Under the pieces are notes generated by a model. That model searched no databases. It saw only the letters and a program-made list of their open reading frames with translations, and was not told where the DNA came from. From positions 1-64,000 of the forward strand of contig CAZNWB010000006.1 of NCBI GenBank assembly GCA_964576535.1: DNA of 64,000 nt. Direction: 5' to 3'. Source of the stretch: 2-02-FULL-66-22 sp964576535. GTDB taxonomy: Bacteria > Methylomirabilota > Methylomirabilia > Methylomirabilales > 2-02-FULL-66-22. Positions 57,887-64,000 of this stretch are shown here, in pieces. The position numbers were made by a program, and so were the translations under genes. Each line of letters starts with the position of its first letter. Within the stretch, counting starts at the first letter, position 1.

Positions 57887-58861
57887 ATGGCGGTTGCGCG
57901 GGTTGATCCGCACTGGCGGTACCACGATCTGCGCGTCATCGTGCTGGAGAACCCGTACCTGCGCCTCACCGTGCTTCCCGAGGTCGGGGCTAAGATCTAC
58001 GATTTCATCTACCGGCCGGCCGACCGGAACTTCCTCTGGCACAACCCCCGACTCGAACCTCGCCGTCCCGTCTTCGGCGGTAACTTCGACGACTGGTGGA
58101 GCGGGGGCTGGGACGAGGTGTTTCCCACCTGTGACGTCAGCACGTACAAGGGTGAGACCTACCCGTACCTGGGGGAGCTCTGGTCGCTCCCCTGGCGCTG
58201 GGAGATCCACGAGCCCGGACCGTCCGCCGTCTCTCTGTATGTGTCGCGGACGACCATCATCGCCCCCGCGCGAATGGAAAAATGGATCCGCCTCACGGCG
58301 GATGAGCCCGTCGTCCGGTTCCGCCACCGGCTGACGAACATCGGGACGCAACCTCTGGACTTCGTGTGGGGCATCCATCCGTGTTTTGGCATCGAGCCGG
58401 GCTACCGCATCGACGCCCCGGCCCGGGTCGGGGTGATCGGCCACACGGCCACCGCCCCCTTCGGGCCGGTGGGGACGACGTACCCATGGCCGAAGGCCGA
58501 AGTGTGCACCGTTCCACCGGCGAGCCAGGGGTGGTGCGAAGGGCACTACGCGACCGAGCTGACCGATGGGTGGGTCGCCCTGACCGATCCCAAGGAAGAA
58601 ATCGGAATCGGCCTGGTCTTCCCCCGAGAGGTGTTTCCTGTCCTCTGGTGCTGGATGGTCTTCGGGGGCTGGCGCGGCCATTACCACGTGGCACTGGAGC
58701 CATGGACCGGCTGGCCCCACCAACTGGACAAGGCGGTGGCGGCCGGTCGGCACCGGACCCTGGCCCCGGGCGAGGCGCTGGAGTGTGAGACGATGGCGGT
58801 CGTGTACACCGGCCGGAGGACGGTGCGGGCGATCGGCCGGGACGGCCACGTCCGCGGGTAG
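57887..58861 (+). CDS. Galactose-mutarotase-like protein (DUF5107/aldose-epimerase fold)
   Basis: 324 residues. Beta-sandwich carbohydrate-binding fold of the aldose 1-epimerase superfamily: LRLTVLPEVGAKIYDFIYRP at the N terminus, FGGNFDDWWSGGWDEVFPTCD, and FVWGIHPCFGIEPGYRI with the catalytic-region His. No signal peptide. Probably interconverts anomers of, or senses, the transported sugar. First gene of the forward operon diverging from LacI, 72 nt before the binding-protein gene. Confidence 0.8.
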   Translation: MAVARVDPHWRYHDLRVIVLENPYLRLTVLPEVGAKIYDFIYRPADRNFLWHNPRLEPRRPVFGGNFDDWWSGGWDEVFPTCDVSTYKGETYPYLGELWSLPWRWEIHEPGPSAVSLYVSRTTIIAPARMEKWIRLTADEPVVRFRHRLTNIGTQPLDFVWGIHPCFGIEPGYRIDAPARVGVIGHTATAPFGPVGTTYPWPKAEVCTVPPASQGWCEGHYATELTDGWVALTDPKEEIGIGLVFPREVFPVLWCWMVFGGWRGHYHVALEPWTGWPHQLDKAVAAGRHRTLAPGEALECETMAVVYTGRRTVRAIGRDGHVRG

Positions 58862-58877
58862 AAGAGCCCAAAACAAT

Positions 58878-58911
58878 GCAACCGCAGATGAACGCACATG
58901 GACGCAGATTC
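58878..58911. repeat. AACCGCAGATG-word element
   Basis: Single-armed array of ACCGCAGATGAACGCACATG-type words (about three) between the mutarotase-like and binding-protein genes, just before the latter's ribosome binding site. Same general type as the other arrays, but I see no facing arm. Confidence 0.65.
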
Positions 58912-58932
58912 CTTCACGGAAGGAGGGGAGTC

Positions 58933-59943
58933 ATGAGACGAGGCTGGTGGGTTGCGGGGGTACTGGGCGTGGTGGCACTGGCGACGGTCCCGACGATGCC
59001 CCTAGCCGGGGCGGCTGACCACGAGGGGACGGTGGTCCTCTACACGGCATCGCAAAGCGATCTCGTGCAGGCGATCGTCCCGCTGTTCGAGAAGAAAACC
59101 GGGATCAAGGTGCAGACGGTCGAGGCGGGCACCAGCGAGATCATCAAGCGGGCGCAGGCGGAAAAGGACAACCCCCTGGGAGACGTGTTCTGGGGCGTGG
59201 GGGCAGAGGTGCTCGATGCTCACAAGGCATTGCTGGAACCCTACGCGCCGGCCGACCTGGATAAGGTTCACCCGTCCTACCGGAAGAGTCCCGCCTGGGT
59301 CCCGAACAACGTGACCCCGATGGTGATCGTGTACAACAAGAACCTGGTCAGAGAGAGCGAAAAACCCAAGACGTGGAAGGAGCTGGCCGACCCCAAATGG
59401 AAAGGCAAGATCGCCTTCGCCGCGGCCGATCGCTCCGGCTCGGCCTACATCCAGTTGGCCACCATCCTCTCCATCTACGGGGACAACGCCGCGGGCTGGA
59501 CGGTGGTCGAGGACATCATGAAGAACGTGAAGGTCCTGCCCAGCTCCAGCAAGGTGCCCAACGGGGTGAAGGATGGCGAGTATGCCGTGGGCCTCTCCTA
59601 CGAGGATATCGTGGGCCGGTTCATCGCCGGTGGGGCGCCCATTGGCGCGATCTACCCGGCAGACGGGACAGCCATCCCGCCCGACGCCAACGCCATCATC
59701 AAGGGTGCCAAACACCCCAAGGCGGCCCGGCTGCTGGTGGATTTCCTCCTGTCCAATGAGGTCATGACACTCCTGGCCCAGAAGTTTTCTCTGCGCTCGT
59801 CGCGGCCGGACGTGATCTCGCCGCCGGGCCTGCCGGACCTGAGGGAGATCAAGGCGATCAATTACGACTTCAACTGGGCCGCGGACAACAAGGACCGGCT
59901 CATCAAGCAGTGGCGGGAGCTCATGTTGAAGCTTGGTGGCTGA
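58933..59943 (+). CDS. AfuA/FbpA-like binding protein
   Basis: 336 residues from the ATG with GGAGGGGAG upstream. Signal peptide to ~residue 29 (LAGAADHEG). Mature start TVVLYTASQSDLVQAIVPLFEKK, then DVFWGVGAEV, PMVIVYNKNLV and AKHPKAARLLVDFLLSNE: the Fe3+/hexose-phosphate/phosphonate binding group. Distinct from the tandem pair at 53-55 kb. Partner of the fused permease and ATPase downstream in this operon. Confidence 0.9.
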   Translation: MRRGWWVAGVLGVVALATVPTMPLAGAADHEGTVVLYTASQSDLVQAIVPLFEKKTGIKVQTVEAGTSEIIKRAQAEKDNPLGDVFWGVGAEVLDAHKALLEPYAPADLDKVHPSYRKSPAWVPNNVTPMVIVYNKNLVRESEKPKTWKELADPKWKGKIAFAAADRSGSAYIQLATILSIYGDNAAGWTVVEDIMKNVKVLPSSSKVPNGVKDGEYAVGLSYEDIVGRFIAGGAPIGAIYPADGTAIPPDANAIIKGAKHPKAARLLVDFLLSNEVMTLLAQKFSLRSSRPDVISPPGLPDLREIKAINYDFNWAADNKDRLIKQWRELMLKLGG

Positions 59944-59955
59944 TCAGTCTCCGGC

Positions 59956-61611
59956 ATGAGACGGCTCCATTGGCTGCCACGAGATGGATGGTCGGGGGTG
60001 GCCCTGGCCATCCATCTCGTGATCGCGTTTCTCCTGGTGTACCCCCTGGCGAGACTCTTCACGGCCAGTTTCATCGGCGAGAGCGGGGGGATCAGCCTGG
60101 AAAACTACGTCCAGTTCTTCCACTACCGGTACTACCGGGGAAGTATCTGGAATAGCTTCCAGGTGAGTTTCCTCGTGACGGTGGGTGCCCTCGCGATCGG
60201 GGTGCCCCTGGCCTTCCTGGTCACTCGGTTCACCGTTCCCGGGAAACCCCTCGTCCGCACGCTGGCGGTGCTGCCCCTGCTCTCCCCGCCCTTCATCGGC
60301 GCCTACTCCTGGATCCTCCTCATGGGTCGCTCCGGCTACCTGCGGACCATGGTTCGGACCTGGGGGATCGACCTGCCCACCATCTACGGCATGCATGGCA
60401 TCGTGCTGTCGTTGACGTTGAACCTCTACCCCTTCGTGTTCCTGATCGTGTCAGGCGCCCTCATGACGGTGGACCGCGGACTGGAGGAGGCGGGGCAGAG
60501 TTTGGGCTCCAGCCCCCTCCGGACCTTCTTCACGGTGACCCTGCCCGTGACCCTGCCCTCCGTCCTGGCCGGGGCCCTCCTGGTGTTCCTGTCGGCCTTC
60601 GCCGAGTTCGGCTCGCCGATGATCATCGGCGAGGATTACACGGTGCTGCCCACCCTGATCTACACCCTGTTCATCAACGAGCTGGGGGGCAATCCCGCCA
60701 TGGCCAGCACGGCCAGCTCGACCCTGGTCATCTGCTGCACCGCGGTCCTGCTGCTCCAACGCTGGTACAGCGGGCGGAAGGTCATCCAGATGTCCACCCT
60801 GAGCCGGCCCGAGGTGCAGGTCCTGCGCCCGGTGGCTCGCGCCCTGGTCACGATCACGGTGTACCTGGTGGTCGCGGTGTCCCTGCTGCCCTCCGTGGTG
60901 CTTCTCATCATTTCCTTTTTCAAGAGCCGCGGCCCTGTCCTCTACCCGGAATTCAGCCTGGACAACTACGCCAACATCTTCTTCTCGGTGCCCCGGGCCA
61001 TCCTCAACAGCTTCTTGCTCTCCGGGCTGTCGTCGGCCCTGGATGTTCTGGTGGGGGCCCTGCTGGGCTACGTCCTGATCCGTCGACCCTCCCCCGTGAC
61101 CACCGTGCTCGACTCGGTGGTCATGCTGCCCTACGCCATCCCGGGGACGGTCATCGGGGTGGCGTACATCGTGGCCTTCAACCGGCCGCCCGTCGTGTTG
61201 ACGGGAACGTTCCTCATCCTCATCCTGGCGTACTTCGTCCGGCGCCTCCCGTACTCGGTCCGGGCCAGTGCCGCCATCCTGCAGCAGATCGACCCCAACG
61301 TGGAGGAAGCTTCGATCAGCCTCGGGGTTCCCCCGCTCAAGAGCTTCTTCAAGATCACCGCGCGTCTGATGGCGCCGGGCATCATCGCGGGTGGGGTGCT
61401 GACGTGGGTTCAGACCATTACGGAAATCAGTTCCACGATTTTCCTGTTCGTCGGCGCGTGGGCGACGATGACTGTCGTGATTTACCGCCAGGTGATCAGC
61501 AGCAACTTCGGCAGCGCCGCTGCGGCCTCGTCGCTGCTCCTGCTGGCCGTCTTCCTGCCCCTCCTCGCCTGGAACCTCCGGGCTGATGAGAAGGCGATGG
61601 TTCTGACGTAA
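59956..61611 (+). CDS. Fused (two-domain) ABC importer permease
   Basis: 551 residues with ~12 transmembrane helices in two permease domains. EAA loops: LEEAGQSLGSSPLRTFFTVTLPV (about 175-197) and VEEASISLGVPPLKSFFKITARL (about 450-472). More compact than the 730-residue homologue at 50.6 kb, which has extra N-terminal helices. Starts 12 nt after the binding-protein gene. Confidence 0.93.
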   Translation: MRRLHWLPRDGWSGVALAIHLVIAFLLVYPLARLFTASFIGESGGISLENYVQFFHYRYYRGSIWNSFQVSFLVTVGALAIGVPLAFLVTRFTVPGKPLVRTLAVLPLLSPPFIGAYSWILLMGRSGYLRTMVRTWGIDLPTIYGMHGIVLSLTLNLYPFVFLIVSGALMTVDRGLEEAGQSLGSSPLRTFFTVTLPVTLPSVLAGALLVFLSAFAEFGSPMIIGEDYTVLPTLIYTLFINELGGNPAMASTASSTLVICCTAVLLLQRWYSGRKVIQMSTLSRPEVQVLRPVARALVTITVYLVVAVSLLPSVVLLIISFFKSRGPVLYPEFSLDNYANIFFSVPRAILNSFLLSGLSSALDVLVGALLGYVLIRRPSPVTTVLDSVVMLPYAIPGTVIGVAYIVAFNRPPVVLTGTFLILILAYFVRRLPYSVRASAAILQQIDPNVEEASISLGVPPLKSFFKITARLMAPGIIAGGVLTWVQTITEISSTIFLFVGAWATMTVVIYRQVISSNFGSAAAASSLLLLAVFLPLLAWNLRADEKAMVLT

Positions 61612-61615
61612 CGCC

Positions 61616-62620
61616 ATGCGGGCGGTGGTGTGGACCGGGAGTGGGACGGTCGAGGTGCGGGAGGTACCGCCGCCTTCGAGTCCCGGCGCAGTCCGAGTGC
61701 GGATGCGGGCGGCCGGGATCTGCGCCACAGACCTTCACATCCTGGATGGACGTCTCCGGTTTTCCAGGGCGCCCCTGATCCTGGGGCACGAATTGGCGGG
61801 GGAGGTGGTCGAGGGAGCACCGGACCTGGCCGCGGGGACGCGGGTGGCGGTGGCCTCCGTGCTGAGCTGCCATGGCTGCCCCTACTGCCGACGGGGATTA
61901 CCGCACCTGTGCGACACGCCCCGGGAACTCGGGATCACGGTGGATGGTGGTTGGTGCGAGGAAATCGCGGTGCCGCGGGAGAACCTGGTGCCGCTGCCGG
62001 CTGGGCTCTCCTGGGAAGCGGGCGCGCTCCTGGAACCCCTCAACTGCACCCTGGGCGCCATGGAGCGGGCTCGCGTGCGGGCCGGCGATGACGTGCTGAT
62101 CCTGGGGAGCGGCCCGGCCGGACTCCTGTTCGTCCAGTTGGCGCGGCTCAAGGGGGCGGGGCGCGTCCTGGTGGTGGGGACGACACCGGCCCGCCAGGCC
62201 CTCGCACAGGCCCTGGGGGCGGACTTTCTCCTGGATGCCGGCGAAGACCTGCTGAAGCGCAGCCGGGAGCTGTGCGGGGGCATCGGGCCGGACCTGGTGA
62301 TCGAGGCCGTAGGGAGCGAGCGAACGATCCACGAGGCGTTCCGCCTAGTCCGCCGTGGCGGCCAGGTGGTGTTGTACGGCCTCCACGGCCGACCGATCGA
62401 GGCCTTCGACATGGATGGGATCGTGATGAATGCCCTGACGGTCGTCGGGCACCAGTCCTCGCCCGGCCTGTGGCCCGAGACGGTGAAGCTGGTGGAGACG
62501 GGACGGATCGACGTGGGCCGGATGGTCACCGGGCGCTTTCCCCTGAGCGATGCCCCGCGTGCCCTGGATGTGGCCCGGGACGAAGCGGCCGGCTCCATCA
62601 AGGTCATGCTGGAGATCTGA
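61616..62620 (+). CDS. Zinc-dependent polyol/threonine-type dehydrogenase
   Basis: 334-residue medium-chain dehydrogenase of the sorbitol/threonine dehydrogenase branch. Catalytic zinc region GICATDLH and ILGHELAG; structural zinc cysteines C-x2-C-x2-C-x7-C in SCHGCPYCRRGLPHLC; NAD fold LILGSGPAGLLFVQ. Likely oxidises a sugar alcohol derived from the transported substrate. It sits 4 nt after the permease gene, inserted between permease and ATPase, which ties it to transport. Confidence 0.9.
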   Translation: MRAVVWTGSGTVEVREVPPPSSPGAVRVRMRAAGICATDLHILDGRLRFSRAPLILGHELAGEVVEGAPDLAAGTRVAVASVLSCHGCPYCRRGLPHLCDTPRELGITVDGGWCEEIAVPRENLVPLPAGLSWEAGALLEPLNCTLGAMERARVRAGDDVLILGSGPAGLLFVQLARLKGAGRVLVVGTTPARQALAQALGADFLLDAGEDLLKRSRELCGGIGPDLVIEAVGSERTIHEAFRLVRRGGQVVLYGLHGRPIEAFDMDGIVMNALTVVGHQSSPGLWPETVKLVETGRIDVGRMVTGRFPLSDAPRALDVARDEAAGSIKVMLEI

Positions 62621-62625
62621 AGAGC

Positions 62626-62695
62626 GGGGGCCAGGGATCAGGGGCCAGGGATCAGGGGTCGGACCCCGACCCCTGGCACCTGATCCCCGAGCCCG
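62626..62695. repeat. Short-word inverted array (CCAGGGATCAGGGG words)
   Basis: Left arm 62626-62662 repeats GGCCAGGGATCAGGGG two to three times; right arm 62663-62695 is the facing complement (CCCCTGGCACCTGATCCCC type). The arms touch, so the RNA would fold into one long hairpin between dehydrogenase and ATPase genes. Confidence 0.8.
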
Positions 62696-62724
62696 GTCGT
62701 TGGGGGAGGAGGGTAGGCCAGCCC

Positions 62725-63804
62725 ATGGCGGGAGAGGTCCGGGTCGAGAGGGTCAGCCGGAACTTCGGCACCGTCCAGGCCCTGGTGGAGGTGTCGCTGG
62801 AGATCCGGCAGGGCGAATTCTTCACCCTGCTTGGACCCAGCGGGTGCGGCAAGACGACCCTGCTGCGGATCATCGCCGGGTTCACCAAGCCGGATTCGGG
62901 CATGGTCTGGATCGGGGACGTGCGGCTGGATGCCTTGCCCGCCCATCGCCGGGACATCGGCATGGTCTTCCAGAATTACGCCATCTTTCCCCACCTCACG
63001 GTTTTCGACAACGTGGCCTACGGGCTGCGAGCCCGCCGGGTCCCGGACGCCGATATCCGTCGGCGCGTGGAGGAGGCCTTGCGGCTCGTCCACCTGGAGG
63101 CGCAGGCCACCCGGATGCCGCACCAACTCTCCGGGGGGCAGCAGCAGCGGGTGGCCACGGCTCGCGCGCTGGTGATCCAACCCCGCATCCTTTTGATGGA
63201 CGAGCCGCTCTCGAACCTGGATGCCAAGCTGCGGGTGGAGATGCGGACGGAGATCCGTCGACTCCAGCGGGACCTGGGGATCACCACCATCTACGTCACC
63301 CACGACCAGGAAGAGGCGCTGGCCATCTCGGAGCGGCTGGCGGTCATGAACGCCGGCCGGGTGGAGCAGGTCGGATTGCCCTGGGACGTGTACCAGGCGC
63401 CCGGGAGCGCTTTCGTGGCGCAGTTCATCGGGGCCAGTAACGCCCTCAGCGGCAGGCTGGTTGGGACCGAGGGAGAGTGGGCCCGGGTGGAGATCGGCGG
63501 ATGGATCGTCCGCGCGCGCCGGGCGGGTGTGGCCACCGGCCGCGCCCTGGTGGTCTTTCGCCCGGAAGCTGTGGAATTGCTCTCTGAGGACGTCCTGCCT
63601 CCGGGGGCCACGCTAGGGGAGGGTGTGGTGATCAACCGGGAGTTTCTCGGTTCCGTGCTTCGCTACCGCCTGCGGCTTGTGGACGGCTCTCAGATCCATC
63701 TAGATGAACACAAGCCGGACGCCGCCCGCCTGCGAAAGGAGGGGGAACGGGTCCGCTTCGCCGTGCAACCCCAGGACGTCATGCTGTTTCCAACGGAGGG
63801 TTGA
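62725..63804 (+). CDS. FbpC/PotA-type ABC importer ATPase
   Basis: 359 residues. Walker A GPSGCGKTTLL, signature LSGGQQQR, Walker B ILLMDEPLSNLD, H-loop THDQEEAL, then a TOBE-type domain (~240-355). It completes the binding protein-fused permease-ATPase set of this operon and may also serve the second fused permease at 50.6 kb, which lacks its own. GGAGGAGGG lies upstream of the ATG. Confidence 0.93.
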   Translation: MAGEVRVERVSRNFGTVQALVEVSLEIRQGEFFTLLGPSGCGKTTLLRIIAGFTKPDSGMVWIGDVRLDALPAHRRDIGMVFQNYAIFPHLTVFDNVAYGLRARRVPDADIRRRVEEALRLVHLEAQATRMPHQLSGGQQQRVATARALVIQPRILLMDEPLSNLDAKLRVEMRTEIRRLQRDLGITTIYVTHDQEEALAISERLAVMNAGRVEQVGLPWDVYQAPGSAFVAQFIGASNALSGRLVGTEGEWARVEIGGWIVRARRAGVATGRALVVFRPEAVELLSEDVLPPGATLGEGVVINREFLGSVLRYRLRLVDGSQIHLDEHKPDAARLRKEGERVRFAVQPQDVMLFPTEG

Positions 63805-63808
63805 AAGC

Positions 63809-63935
63809 AATGGAAAATTTCAAACCGACAATGAAAAACGGACAACGCGGAGCTGGCGAAGGCCGCATGCTGGTCGGGCCAATCGGGCCTCGGCTCATTG
63901 TCAGTTGTCAGTTGTCAGTTTTCCATTTTTCATTG
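63809..63935. repeat. Short-word inverted array (GACAAC and TGGAAAA words)
   Basis: Left arm 63809-63846 combines CAATGGAAAA and CGGACAAC words; right arm 63896-63935 has CAGTTGTCAGTTGTCAG and TTTTCCATTTTTCATTG, the facing complement. Shares the GACAAC family with 6966-7063, 57 kb away. Confidence 0.8.
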
Positions 63936-63949
63936 GAAGGACGTCGGCC

Positions 63950-64000
63950 ATGAAGGCCTCCGAGTTTCGGGCGGGGCAACTACCGACGGACGTCCGGCGC
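63950..64000 (+). CDS. Start of next operon gene (17 codons, runs off window)
   Basis: ATG at 63950 with GGAAGGA 8-14 nt upstream reads MKASEFRAGQLPTDVRR to the window edge without a stop. Too short to identify. Direction and spacing make it a likely next member of the forward transport operon. Confidence 0.5.
   Translation, partial: MKASEFRAGQLPTDVRR

Noticed and set aside
50584..63804. Straight iron-uptake annotation of the Fbp/Afu-like transporters
   Set aside because: Not excluded, but the operons are filled with sugar phosphatase, dehydrogenase and mutarotase genes and contain no iron-related partner, so I did not name them as iron transporters.
4409..63935. CRISPR interpretation of the repeat arrays
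   Set aside because: Units are only 7-13 bp, degenerate and contiguous, with no uniform spacers and no cas genes.

Overview
The window is a high-G+C bacterial chromosome segment. Most coding regions are opposed by long shadow ORFs, as expected at this base composition. Lipoproteins with lipoboxes, a membrane-fusion-protein/MacB-like exporter, a PilB/GspE ATPase and NtrC-type regulation point to a Gram-negative (diderm) cell. The mix of many Fe3+/AfuA-type ABC importers, a tungsten-type aldehyde oxidoreductase, a CoA-transferase remnant and abundant short-word intergenic repeats would fit an uncultured lineage such as Methylomirabilota/Rokubacteria or a relative. That placement is a low-confidence inference; no rRNA is present to anchor it.

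Layout. 0-4 kb: a truncated sigma-54 response regulator, then a forward run of a coiled-coil unknown, a stand-alone receiver, two PilZ proteins and a lipoprotein. 4-14 kb: housekeeping and envelope genes (uvrC, RidA-like, GAF-PilB/GspE ATPase, a small secreted helix protein, tRNA-Val(CAC), a SWIM protein, a D-Ala-D-Ala carboxypeptidase and a Z-prenyl transferase). 14-20 kb: a four-gene adaptor/ATPase/FtsX-permease exporter operon with a probable operator and leader ORF, then a lipoprotein. 20-24 kb: a reverse AOR-SDR-ADH module. 24-32 kb: a patchwork of intact genes (formyltransferase, iolB, ferritin, RidA-like, transketolase) and broken ones (CoA-transferase and PfkB tails, a frameshifted APP1-type lipid phosphatase, a DUF429 tail). 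32-38 kb: a two-gene signalling operon, a LmbE-type deacetylase and a TumE/TumA toxin-antitoxin pair. 39-64 kb: a large catabolic/transport region with three or four ABC importers, two IMPase-family phosphatases, two Gfo/Idh/MocA dehydrogenases, a xylose-isomerase-like TIM barrel, a creatininase-family hydrolase, a DegT aminotransferase, a mutarotase-like protein, a Zn-dehydrogenase and a LacI regulator.

How it works together (inference). The 47-64 kb part reads as two divergent operons around a LacI regulator with two palindromes just upstream of its start. AfuA/FbpA-like binding proteins with fused permeases, cytosolic sugar/inositol-phosphate phosphatases, Gfo/Idh/MocA dehydrogenases and, 20 kb away, IolB and a PfkB remnant suggest import, dephosphorylation and oxidation of a phosphorylated polyol or sugar, possibly an inositol phosphate, rather than iron uptake.

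The most unusual feature is a set of about fifteen intergenic arrays built from short (about 7-13 bp) degenerate words. They are usually arranged as two facing arms, and word families differ from locus to locus with a few reused. Two of these arrays have run into coding sequence: the N terminus of an IMPase-family protein and the C terminus of the LacI regulator.
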